Source: CAZFAP01 sp964516325
GTDB lineage: Bacteria; Auribacterota; JABMQX01
DNA length: 27,559 nucleotides
Reading direction: 5' to 3'
NCBI GenBank assembly: GCA_964516325.1
Contig: CAZFAP010000049.1
Location: forward strand, 1-27,559
Shown here: positions 15,769 to 23,516 of the stretch, piece by piece
How the letters are laid out: every line of letters begins with the position of its first letter
Position numbering within the stretch: the first letter of the stretch is position 1
Translations under genes and position numbers: made by a program
Notes under the pieces: model-generated
Told to the model about the DNA's origin: nothing
Seen by the model: the letters and a program-made list of their open reading frames with translations, nothing else
The model's database searches: none

Positions 15769-18700
15769 TCAGGTTATGAACCCCGTGCGGAAGGCTCCAA
15801 CTACCCCGTCATCACGGAGCCTGTACGCCCCGCTCATCTCAAGGCGGCCTTTCCAGTCCTCTCGCGCCATTCTGCCGCCGATAATCCTCTTTTCACCAAC
15901 GACCGTCCACAGAAGGTCATAGCCGTTGTCGTTCAGGAATTGCAGGAGGGCGTCGCGATTCATTAGCAGCGCCTGTGGCCCGGGAGTTTTTACTGATGGG
16001 TCGAATGCGATCAACTTGCCTTGGCGATCAAACAGTTGTCCCTCAACGCCATTCCAGCGCAAGCCCATCTGGTGCACAAGCCATCTGGTGGGCAAAGAGA
16101 TATGGATGGTCTCCACGATTGAGCAATCGTAGGTGCCATGCTCCTGCATATATCCGCCTGCTGTGGGCAAGACCTCTTTCGGTATCCGTTTGTCATATCC
16201 CCTCGTCCACTCATACCCGGGTTGTTCGAAGTGATAGTGAAACGCGGGAGCCCAAAAGAATTCACCGAGGAACACGCGATATAGCTCGCGGCATTCTGGC
16301 ATCCAGCGCCCGTAGAAGTTCTGCGCCTTCGCCCATTCGAACAACTCCTCCATGTCTGTCCTTTTGACTATGTAGCTCTTGATCATGTACCACAATTGTC
16401 TCCGTGGGATTTCAAATCGTTCCTCTTCTGGAGGCGTTGGCTGCTCCCATTCGAAAAACGCGTCCAGGACAAGCCATTTTGAGTTGTCCTCAGGTTTCGT
16501 GACCTCAAGGAGCGGCTCAACTGGGGGCAGACCTTCGCAGTTTTTCAGCCATTCGACATCATCGGGTTTTGCATCCCATGCGTCATATTCGCTTGAAAAC
16601 CACCACGTCCTGCTGTGAGGCCCCCATCTTTCGTACCCGGTCTTCTTCAACAGGCAGGACGGGTCTATGTCGCGGATCCAGCCGACCTGCCATGGTCCGT
16701 CGTATTTCCTGTCGCCCTCGTCCCCGTACTCTCCCTTAAGCTCAAAATTGTCAGACACGCGGGCCAAGAATTCGTGATATCCAATCCACTGGTATTTCTT
16801 GCCTATCCGCTCCGGCTTGGTTCCGCTCCTGCCGTAATCGCCGTGCAAATTGACCTCCCAGTCAAAGTTCCCGAAACGTTGCACGGTCCAGCCCAGGTCC
16901 AGAACCTTCTTGAAGATCCAGCGCTGTGCGATTGACAGGTCAAAGCGATCTTCATCGGCGTAAGCACAGGGGGCGTTCAGATAAGGAAGGACCTGCTCTT
17001 CAAAGATTTTGAGTTTCTTTTTGCCCAGTTTCCGGCGAAATGCAGCTTCAGACCGCCCTAGTGCTGCCCCCAGCCCCCTTTCGGTAGGCTGGCGGCCAAG
17101 AGCGCCGGTAGTCAGGAAGTCCATGTGCCACACCTGGAGTTCAACACTACGTCGCGTCTCAATGTACCGGTCCCATGCTTCTTTCTGCGGAGGGGTGAGG
17201 GATTCCACAAAGGCGTCGTGAATTTCCTTTTTGCTGGGCTTCCTCGGCTGGCCCAGCCGGCGCGATGACCATTCGAAATGGCCGGTGTTGGTCCCGATGA
17301 TGTACCGGGCGAAATCCCCGTCCTTCATCACAGAGCTGTATAGGCGAAGTCGCCCCCTTTCTTCGTCGGGCATGCCCTCCCACCACTTTCCATAATCTTC
17401 CAACTCCTGCCTCGTGGAAATCTTGTCCGGCCATTCGCTCCTATAAGGCGGCCTGACTTTCTTGACGTCGATGTCCAACTGAATGCCACGGTGTAGAGCC
17501 AAGTCGATGACGCCTCTTGCATAGTCGCGAAGGAGAATGTGAGGAGGGGGCTTGCCCTTTTCGAAGACCCAATCGTAAATCTCTTTTGCGAGGAGACCAA
17601 TCGCCGCATCGTCGGTGCTCCGCATGGTGCAACCGTAAGCGACGGCAAGGAGACGCTCAAGTACGTACGGATCATTGACACCCTCGAACTGCTGCAAGAT
17701 TTTCCTCAAAACGTGAAGTCGAGGCGTCAAAAGAGACACCAGCGCCTTTGTAGCGCGATCCCGAAGAGAGCGATTGGAGGTCGTCAGGAACCAGGCGAGA
17801 GCCACCCCGCAAAGCCGGACGGACTCATCGCTGACGTGACTTTTATCCTCACAGGACCAGCCCCAGTCAACAAGACGATCAACGGCCCCGTGCTCACCGT
17901 ATTGGCGGTGGAGAAAGATAGACCACCACGCATCGCGCTCGGCGAGCTGAAGTCTCATCAGGTTCTTGTGAAGAAAATCGGCATTAAATGGGTGGTCGGG
18001 GTTTGAGGCGACTGTTAACAAGGCGTCCAGGAACCTGTCGTGCGTATCCTCGTATCGGATGACTTGGTCGTTGACGTACCGCACCGTGGCATCGCTAATC
18101 GCCTTAGGCTCCCTCCAGATCAGGCTTTCGACGAAGGCTTCACGGACCGGACGATAGCCAGCGCATCCTGGGACAAGCTCGACCAGCTCTTTGCCTATTC
18201 GTTCTGGAAGCTGGATCGAAAAGCCTTCTATCAGACCTCGATTTAGCCAGCAAGCGTTCTCGTCTCTGACATAGGGCTCAAGCGGCTGGCCTGGCAAAAA
18301 AGCCTGTGATGGGTCATCGGGTTTGAGGTATTTATCCAGAAGGTGCTTAGCTACCAAGTGATCGGCGAGGCGTTCATAGGAGAAGTGGATGCCCTGAACC
18401 CATTCGTCGTCGCCGACGTAAAGCCTGTCTTCGGAAATAACTCCTTCGGAAATCAGATGCCTAAAAAGCGACTTTTCATATTGATCCGGAGGTAGAACGG
18501 AGTTCACGGCATCCTTTGCTTGACCCCGTGGCAACCATCTCCGACCTTCAGCCGCCATCATTTCGGCAAGCTTTTGTACCGCCCGATACACGGTGGGAGA
18601 CTTGGGGTCGAAGTCGAGATACTCGGGCCCGGAGAGTTTCTCATTCACGGATTCGATGAAGAATCTGAAGATTGCCGTGACCCCACGGAGCCCGGGAGGG

Positions 18701-20316
18701 ATCGCCGTCAGACCTTGATTTCTCAGGCCTTGACAGAACAGTTTGAGGAACAGCGGATTTTGGAACTCTGGAATGAGCAGTGGTACAGCGGGACGCTGAA
18801 TGCCGAAATGGTCGAAGAACGTCTTTGTGGCCTGATACTCAGAGTCTGCGAAGCCGTGATGCTCCGCTCGAACCAACCTGTCTGGCACCTGTCCATCAGG
18901 CACAACCAAGGTCACGTAAGACGTGCGGACACTCACGGCGAGTCCGACCCACGGATACCGTAAAACTGCGGCCAGCATCCCGCCGAGGTGCTTCCTCCAC
19001 AGGGTCCTGCCCTCTCCTTCGTTCAAGGCATCGATCATGATAAGAGCCCTTCCACCGCTCGCTTGCGCCGCTGCTTCGAGGGCACCTAAAAACTCTTCCG
19101 CCGTGGAAGATATATGCAACAGACGGACAATCTGCGACCAGGGCTCATCGTCCTTAAAGTGTCCGCCCAACAGCAAGACAGTCGGAAGACCCGCGGAGAC
19201 CCTTCGCTTGGCAATGTCGCACAACAGGTGTGTTTTCCCAGTGCCTGCATCCCCTGCGAGCAATAACGCCGGCAGATTTGACAAGCGTGCCGCCCTGCTT
19301 TCAGCAATATTCTGAAGCTCGCGCAGATCAGTCATCAGTTCGAACAGGTGGTCACGTTCAGAATCGAAACCGCGGGGACGCGAGTAGTCCTGCTGCCGTT
19401 CCGAAGCCGCATCCTTGGCCTCCCTCTGCTTTGCAGCCGCCTCCAGATTTCGTCTGCACTCCCAGGCAATCTCGGCAGACTCAGCGGCAAGCCGGCCCAT
19501 GGACTGCCAATCAATCGGACTTACTTCCGACTTTTCGATGCCCTCGATGCACGACAGAAGCTGAGTGACATTCTGGCGAAGCGAGTCAAAAAGGCGGTGG
19601 TCTACCTCTTCTTTCGCCCGCGGTTCGGTCCTCGGATATCTTCTTCTTATTTTGCCGGAGAGGACTCTAACGGGGTCGAAAAACGACGAGGTGCGCCCCA
19701 GGCCATCAAAAAGTCGAGCAACAGGAAGCTCGACGTTCAGCTCCGGTGTGTAACGGGGACCAACATTGACGACAGCTTCCTCCAGGCGGTCCTCAAACCA
19801 TTTCTGGCTGAGCAATTCCCTATTGAACCAGAAGAAGTACCGGCCTCGATGTTCGTCGCGACTGAGGCGTTCGAAAATCTCGTGCTTGCCCCAGTAATCG
19901 AACTCAACAGACATCCCCTTTTCCTGTCCCCAACCCTGCCAGGTCTGGACACGCTCATTCCACTTATCGAGAAACCACCTTTGCTCGTCAACGCGAGGAT
20001 CTGGCCGGTCAATAGGAAGGCAAATCGTGTATCGAGTCAAGCGCGGGTGTTTATCGAGAGCTTTCTTCACAGACTCATCGATCTGACGCCACTGCCTGGC
20101 ATCCGGAGGCGAAAGGAAGAACTTCGCTTGCCATCCCCACTCGTCCCCCGTCGGCAACGTCCAAAAGCACTCCACCCCGGCGTCAGGTGGAGCCTTGCGA
20201 GTAAACTTCGACCCCTCCCGCACCGGCTCATATGCGGCGAGCTGGCAGCACAGTTCCTCGAATGCAGCCTGCTGGGAGCCATTGAAGGGTCTGAGATTTT
20301 GCCAATCGACTCCCAC
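15769..20316 (-). CDS. Avs-like STAND NTPase with N-terminal PD-(D/E)XK nuclease
   Basis: The product has 1515 residues from a GTG start at 20316, with AAGGGTGA upstream and the conserved-looking opening VDWQNLRPFNGSQQ. Residues 1-170 form a restriction-nuclease-like domain: FEELC (19-23), D46-x-G-x-E49 and Q63-A-K65 (GWQAKFF) make an Mrr/Cap4-type PD-(D/E)XK signature. A helical linker follows, then a STAND/NACHT-type NTPase with Walker A GDAGTGKT (355-362), Walker B ALIMIDALNE (424-433) and NPLFLKLFC (520-528), typical of the following winged-helix region. The middle (about 530-1080) looks helical. The last 430 residues are rich in tryptophan and tyrosine and may be the sensor. By family knowledge such proteins recognise phage proteins and then degrade DNA, killing the cell or blocking the phage. 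I cannot place it within Avs1-Avs4. It stands alone. Confidence 0.85.
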   Translation of the reverse strand: MGVDWQNLRPFNGSQQAAFEELCCQLAAYEPVREGSKFTRKAPPDAGVECFWTLPTGDEWGWQAKFFLSPPDARQWRQIDESVKKALDKHPRLTRYTICLPIDRPDPRVDEQRWFLDKWNERVQTWQGWGQEKGMSVEFDYWGKHEIFERLSRDEHRGRYFFWFNRELLSQKWFEDRLEEAVVNVGPRYTPELNVELPVARLFDGLGRTSSFFDPVRVLSGKIRRRYPRTEPRAKEEVDHRLFDSLRQNVTQLLSCIEGIEKSEVSPIDWQSMGRLAAESAEIAWECRRNLEAAAKQREAKDAASERQQDYSRPRGFDSERDHLFELMTDLRELQNIAESRAARLSNLPALLLAGDAGTGKTHLLCDIAKRRVSAGLPTVLLLGGHFKDDEPWSQIVRLLHISSTAEEFLGALEAAAQASGGRALIMIDALNEGEGRTLWRKHLGGMLAAVLRYPWVGLAVSVRTSYVTLVVPDGQVPDRLVRAEHHGFADSEYQATKTFFDHFGIQRPAVPLLIPEFQNPLFLKLFCQGLRNQGLTAIPPGLRGVTAIFRFFIESVNEKLSGPEYLDFDPKSPTVYRAVQKLAEMMAAEGRRWLPRGQAKDAVNSVLPPDQYEKSLFRHLISEGVISEDRLYVGDDEWVQGIHFSYERLADHLVAKHLLDKYLKPDDPSQAFLPGQPLEPYVRDENACWLNRGLIEGFSIQLPERIGKELVELVPGCAGYRPVREAFVESLIWREPKAISDATVRYVNDQVIRYEDTHDRFLDALLTVASNPDHPFNADFLHKNLMRLQLAERDAWWSIFLHRQYGEHGAVDRLVDWGWSCEDKSHVSDESVRLCGVALAWFLTTSNRSLRDRATKALVSLLTPRLHVLRKILQQFEGVNDPYVLERLLAVAYGCTMRSTDDAAIGLLAKEIYDWVFEKGKPPPHILLRDYARGVIDLALHRGIQLDIDVKKVRPPYRSEWPDKISTRQELEDYGKWWEGMPDEERGRLRLYSSVMKDGDFARYIIGTNTGHFEWSSRRLGQPRKPSKKEIHDAFVESLTPPQKEAWDRYIETRRSVELQVWHMDFLTTGALGRQPTERGLGAALGRSEAAFRRKLGKKKLKIFEEQVLPYLNAPCAYADEDRFDLSIAQRWIFKKVLDLGWTVQRFGNFDWEVNLHGDYGRSGTKPERIGKKYQWIGYHEFLARVSDNFELKGEYGDEGDRKYDGPWQVGWIRDIDPSCLLKKTGYERWGPHSRTWWFSSEYDAWDAKPDDVEWLKNCEGLPPVEPLLEVTKPEDNSKWLVLDAFFEWEQPTPPEEERFEIPRRQLWYMIKSYIVKRTDMEELFEWAKAQNFYGRWMPECRELYRVFLGEFFWAPAFHYHFEQPGYEWTRGYDKRIPKEVLPTAGGYMQEHGTYDCSIVETIHISLPTRWLVHQMGLRWNGVEGQLFDRQGKLIAFDPSVKTPGPQALLMNRDALLQFLNDNGYDLLWTVVGEKRIIGGRMAREDWKGRLEMSGAYRLRDDGVVGAFRTGFIT

Positions 20317-20429
20317 CGGATCACCCTTGACGCGCCGTTCCCAGCCGCATCGCCTGACACCGGAGAAGATCTAACGGCGAAAGCCGCCAATAAACGCCCA
20401 CTGTCACCGGCCGACGGGCACCATGCTGG

Positions 20430-20459
20430 AGTCTACAAGGAACCGGGGCCCGGCGTCAA
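20430..20459 (-). promoter_or_regulatory. Possible promoter of the nuclease-NTPase gene
   Basis: On the minus strand TTGACG (20459-20454), 18 bases and TAGACT (20435-20430) lie about 115 bases before the GTG start, in the 183-base gap after the ferredoxin gene. Confidence 0.35.
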
Positions 20460-20499
20460 GGAGAACCAGGCCTTGCCCCGCTGGTCCCACATGACCACC

Positions 20500-21261
20500 T
20501 CAGTCGCTCGCTGTGTCTTGCGAAATCTCCCCGCTGATGGAAATCGTTACGTCCCGGACGCGGATGCTCTTTCCGCTCAACCGGAGAGCCTCCTCAACGA
20601 GCCTGACCAATCCAAAACAGCACGGCACTTCCATGTGCGCGACCGTTATCGTCTTTGGCTCGCACTGCGCGAAGATTCGCGCCAGCTTCTGGAGATACGG
20701 ACCGGTGTCGTCGAGCTTGGGACACGCTATCAGAACCGCCTTCCCTTCGAGGAGGTCCTTGTGAAAGTTCGCGTATGCGAAGGGGACGCAGTCGGCGGCG
20801 ATGAGCAAATCCGCGCCTTGCAGATAGGGGGCGCTCGCGGGAACCAACGTCAGTTGCACCGGCCATTGAGAAAGTGCGGATTCCGCAGGGGCGGCCTCGG
20901 CGCCTTCGCGGATGGCCGGACGCGATGTCTTCGCGAGAAAGGACATCACCCTCGCCGAAGGACAGCCGTCTCCATGCGACAGATGTGCGGCTGGCTCGGG
21001 GGCTTTCTCCGAAGCATGGAGATGCTCATGGACCGCCTCGTCATCGAACTCCTCCGCCTCCCGTTCCTCTATCGTGATGGCGCCCTGGGGGCAATGGCCC
21101 AGACAGGCGCCAAGCCCGTCGCAATATATCTCGCTGACGAGCCTTGCCTTCCCATCAACAATCTGAATCGCTCCCTCTTTGCACTGCGGGATGCACAACC
21201 CGCATCCATCACATTTCTCTTCGTCAATCTTCACGATTTTGCGGACGACCTTCGTCTTCAT
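20500..21261 (-). CDS. Ferredoxin-domain protein with conserved cysteine-rich C-terminal domain
   Basis: The start is the ATG at 21261 (MKTKVVRKIVKIDEEKCDGC) with GGAGGG eight bases upstream; 253 residues. An N-terminal ferredoxin domain has C17-x2-C20-x2-C23-x3-C27. A second motif C47-x5-C53-x3-C57 has leucine where the second cysteine would be. The rest contains GCPSAR (99-104), ADLLIAADC (150-158), VLIACPKLDD (176-185) and VAHMEVPCCFGL (207-218), so more cysteines are available. From memory, this architecture is a widespread ferredoxin family in anaerobes, often beside a Crp/Fnr regulator or hybrid-cluster protein and linked to nitrosative or redox stress; its biochemical role is not established. 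A Crp/Fnr regulator gene lies upstream and a matching palindrome sits in the promoter. Confidence 0.85.
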   Translation of the reverse strand: MKTKVVRKIVKIDEEKCDGCGLCIPQCKEGAIQIVDGKARLVSEIYCDGLGACLGHCPQGAITIEEREAEEFDDEAVHEHLHASEKAPEPAAHLSHGDGCPSARVMSFLAKTSRPAIREGAEAAPAESALSQWPVQLTLVPASAPYLQGADLLIAADCVPFAYANFHKDLLEGKAVLIACPKLDDTGPYLQKLARIFAQCEPKTITVAHMEVPCCFGLVRLVEEALRLSGKSIRVRDVTISISGEISQDTASD

Positions 21262-21347
21262 CTCGATTTCCCTCCGTGCTGGTTGATTATGGGTTCCTGT
21301 CCGGATAAGCCCTGCGTAGGGGCAGACTTTTTGCTTTCCTGTGGGAA

Positions 21348-21390
21348 AAAGTAGCACCCCACAGGCGGGAAATCCTTGACTTAGGTCAAG
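21348..21390 (-). promoter_or_regulatory. Class II Fnr/Crp-type promoter of the ferredoxin gene
   Basis: CTTGAC-TTAG-GTCAAG (21375-21390) has perfect six-base inverted arms, a TTGAC-N4-GTCAA site of the Fnr/NnrR/HcpR type. On the minus strand an extended -10, TGCTACTTT (hexamer 21353-21348), predicts a start near 21341. The palindrome centre is then at -41.5, exactly where Fnr-family activators bind in class II promoters. The neighbouring regulator has the E-x-x-S-R recognition-helix pattern that reads TTGA half sites. Confidence 0.6.
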
Positions 21391-21432
21391 AAAGGGCAAT
21401 TTCCAAAACTAACGAGTCGCTTCCGGAAAGAG

Positions 21433-21468
21433 TTAACCGCGGAGACCGCGGAGGACGCTGAGATAAGG
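21433..21468 (+). repeat. Interspersed CGCGGAG-type repeat
   Basis: It reads TTAACCGCGGAGACCGCGGA then GGACGCTGAGATAAGG, a diverged member of the family of roughly 10-base CGCAGAG/CGCGGAG units seen elsewhere in the window. Confidence 0.6.
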
Positions 21469-21566
21469 CGGCAGGACGAAACGCGGCGGGGACGGGGCGA
21501 TGACCGCCCGACTGTGATAAAGCGACCGCTTCCGAAAGAGAACGATGGGGGATTAGGACGAGAGGC

Positions 21567-22259
21567 TCATTCCTGAATTCCCGCCGCTATTCGCGCAAGA
21601 GCCTCGTGGTCGAGAATTCGAATTTCATTCCTCTTCACGTCAAGGATTTTCTTTTCCCGAAGCTTGGCGAATGAGCGCGAGAGGGACTCGCTGACGGTTC
21701 CCAGCCTTGCCGCCAGGTCCGACTTTCGGATGTCGAGCCGCACGACAGAGTCGTCCATGCCGGACCCCCTGGCAGTCGAGGACAAGTCCAGTATGTATTC
21801 CGCCAGTCTCGCGGTTACGTCGCTCAGGGCGAGTTGCCCCAAAGCAGCGACAAGCGTCTCAAGCCTCTGCGACAGCGAGACTATGACCTTCAGAGCCAGA
21901 CGCCGGTCGGACGAGACAAGGTCGAGGAAAGACTTCGCCTCGAAAGCCAAAAGAGTGCTTTTCGTTGTAGCCTCTGCGAAAACCGAATACTTCCCGCCGG
22001 TGAATGCCGCGGCCTCCGCGAACGTCTCTCCGGGCGAGACGAGCCGCGCGATGTGATACTTTCCCCCAGCCGAAAGCCTGTACAGCTTCACCTTTCCTGT
22101 AACAACCGCATAGAAACGCGCCGCGGCATCGCCCTGGCTGAAAATCTCCTCGCCGCGCTCGTAGGACTTCACTCGCGCGACCGTGGCAATCCGCTCCAGG
22201 TCTGGCTTCAAAAAATCCGCGAACAGAGCGCAAGTCCGCAATGCGATGAGAACGTCCAT
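21567..22259 (-). CDS. Crp/Fnr-family transcriptional regulator
   Basis: The ATG at 22259 is chosen because GGAGGAG lies about nine bases upstream; the longer frame from 22427 starts before the predicted promoter. It has 230 residues. Residues 10-120 form the cyclic-nucleotide-binding-type sensor fold (ERGEEIFSQGD, FYAVVTGKVKLYRLSAGG, LVSPGETFAEAAAFTGG). A dimerisation helix follows (about 117-145). The HTH domain has recognition helix SESLSRSFAKL with E191, S194 and R195, the Fnr-like triad for TTGA. Only one cysteine (C10) occurs, so it is not a [4Fe-4S] Fnr; haem or another ligand, as in Dnr/HcpR proteins, is possible. The downstream ferredoxin gene carries the predicted site. Confidence 0.9.
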   Translation of the reverse strand: MDVLIALRTCALFADFLKPDLERIATVARVKSYERGEEIFSQGDAAARFYAVVTGKVKLYRLSAGGKYHIARLVSPGETFAEAAAFTGGKYSVFAEATTKSTLLAFEAKSFLDLVSSDRRLALKVIVSLSQRLETLVAALGQLALSDVTARLAEYILDLSSTARGSGMDDSVVRLDIRKSDLAARLGTVSESLSRSFAKLREKKILDVKRNEIRILDHEALARIAAGIQE

Positions 22260-22344
22260 CCAGCCATCTCCTCCACACGATCGCCAGGGAAGTGGCAGTC
22301 CATCCAAAAGCCGATTCTCGCCTTTGTTATAGCCGCCGTAACCG

Positions 22345-22373
22345 AGAATAAGCCCGATGATGCTCCGTGTCAA
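22345..22373 (-). promoter_or_regulatory. Sigma70-type promoter of the Crp/Fnr regulator
   Basis: On the minus strand TTGACA (22373-22368), exactly 17 bases and TATTCT (22350-22345) predict a start near 22338 and a 79-base leader. Confidence 0.6.
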
Positions 22374-22441
22374 CGGCGCTGTGCCCTGAGGCGAGGGCTC
22401 CACGTTTGAGAAAAATAGCGAAACCACCTTGCACGACGCTG

Positions 22442-22466
22442 CCGCAGATGCTAAACTGCGGTTTAG
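22442..22466. promoter_or_regulatory. Overlapping perfect inverted repeats, possible operator
   Basis: CTAAAC-TGCG-GTTTAG (22451-22466) has perfect six-base arms with a four-base spacer. CCGCAG (22442-22447) and CTGCGG (22456-22461) form a second, overlapping pair. The site lies about 70 bases upstream of the regulator promoter and 165 bases before the secretin-like gene. Confidence 0.35.
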
Positions 22467-22502
22467 GGGAAATGGGGGGCGGAACTAGAGAAACTACGCC
22501 CT

Positions 22503-22556
22503 CGGGTTGACCTGACATTCCTCTCCGTGGTCCCCGGGGAATGAAAGGTCAGCCCG
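22503..22556 (+). other. Long hairpin upstream of the secretin-like gene
   Basis: CGGGTTGACCT (22503-22513) pairs with AGGTCAGCCCG (22546-22556), 11 pairs with one G-U. After a 2x2 internal loop, CATTCC (22516-22521) pairs with GGAATG (22538-22543). There is no T-tract, so it is not a classical terminator. It may be an mRNA leader structure or the remnant of a palindromic element. Confidence 0.5.
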
Positions 22557-22631
22557 CCCCGGGCTTACTCTCTTGGAGTCTCAATCTTACCTCCAGTATC
22601 TGAAACCCTCACCAAAAGGAGGAAGGGAACA

Positions 22632-23429
22632 ATGAAAACGATTTCTGCTTCTCGAATGATCTGCTTGTGCCTGGGACTGCTTTCTGTGGTCGTGGCGGCG
22701 CCGTGCGGCGCACAGCCAGCGGCGCAGCCGGCTCCCGGGGAGCCGCCGAGAGTGGACCTTGTCATAGCTCCCGTCGAGGCGCTGCCTCCTCAGCCGTCCG
22801 CAGCCGTGTCAGGAACTAACGTCTGGGTCGAGGCGATTGTTGTCGAGCTTGAAAGGTCCGCCACCCGCGACTTCGAGAAACTGATAGGATTCAAGCTCAG
22901 CCCGCCGGACGGGAGGGCAATTCTCAATCCGCAAGAAAAAGAAAAGGTGGTCGCCGCAATCGAGGAAATGGATGGCGCACGGATCATCGCTTCGCTGTCT
23001 GTCCTGACGATCCCGGGCCAACAAGCTCAAAGCCAGCATTCCGAGGAAGTAACATACCCGACGGATTACAAGTTCGAGGAACGGGGCATCACCCCCAGTA
23101 ACTGGGAGAAACGAGACGTCGGTGCGGTGCTCAACGTAACCCCGGTCGTCGGCGAAAACAAGCTTATCGCTCTGATCCTCATGCCAGAGGTAACGGCTCT
23201 CGCCGGTTGGAAGCGGATTGACGGGACGGAGGTTGCTCAACCGGTCTTCAAAACATGGAACGTAACCACGACAGTCCACATTCCAGACGGGTCAAGTTTT
23301 GTCCTGAAGGAAGCGCCACTGACTCCACTCTTGCAATCGCAGGCTGTGGACCCGGATACTGCGAACGATCCGGCAGTCCAAAAAACGTGGCTGACGATCA
23401 TCTCCGCAAAGATTGTCGAAGTGAAGTGA
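22632..23429 (+). CDS. Exported protein with isolated secretin-like domain
   Basis: AAAAGGAGG lies just upstream of the ATG. The 265-residue product has a signal peptide (1 to about 27, cleavage after CGAQ or nearby). A central segment (about 50-125) includes GTNVWVEAIVVELERSATRDF, and the C-terminal part (about 145-265) reads like the second half of a type II/IV-pilus secretin beta domain: VGAVLNVTPVVGENKLIALILMP, then QPVFKTWNVTTTVHIPDGSSFVL. The usual GG after the VL is replaced by KEAP, and N-terminal secretin domains N0/N1 are absent, so it is probably not a gated channel by itself. No other secretion genes are adjacent. It could be a periplasmic or outer-membrane protein that borrowed the fold. 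Confidence 0.75.
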   Translation: MKTISASRMICLCLGLLSVVVAAPCGAQPAAQPAPGEPPRVDLVIAPVEALPPQPSAAVSGTNVWVEAIVVELERSATRDFEKLIGFKLSPPDGRAILNPQEKEKVVAAIEEMDGARIIASLSVLTIPGQQAQSQHSEEVTYPTDYKFEERGITPSNWEKRDVGAVLNVTPVVGENKLIALILMPEVTALAGWKRIDGTEVAQPVFKTWNVTTTVHIPDGSSFVLKEAPLTPLLQSQAVDPDTANDPAVQKTWLTIISAKIVEVK

Positions 23430-23516
23430 GTCTGGCGGCAACGGGACGGTCGGCCTTGAAGGGCCGCCGGGAGTCGCACGCTGCGTAAACCACGGAACGG
23501 CCGATGACGGAGGCGA

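Larger units (their letters stand above)
21262..21566. other. Intergenic region between ferredoxin gene and regulator gene
   Basis: It holds the Fnr-type promoter at 21348-21390 and an interspersed repeat at 21433-21468. The near-identical segments GTCGCTTCCGGAAAGAG (21416-21432) and GACCGCTTCCGAAAGAG (21524-21540) flank that repeat. No short gene was found. Confidence 0.5.
22260..22631. other. Divergent intergenic region, regulator and secretin-like genes
   Basis: It contains the regulator promoter (22345-22373), overlapping inverted repeats at 22442-22466, and a large hairpin (22503-22556) before the plus-strand gene. No short gene was found. Confidence 0.5.

Noticed and set aside
19348..21354. 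A 668-residue plus-strand open frame.
   Set aside because: It is antisense to the N-terminus of the STAND protein and to the ferredoxin gene, both of which have clear motifs; the translation has no recognisable domain.
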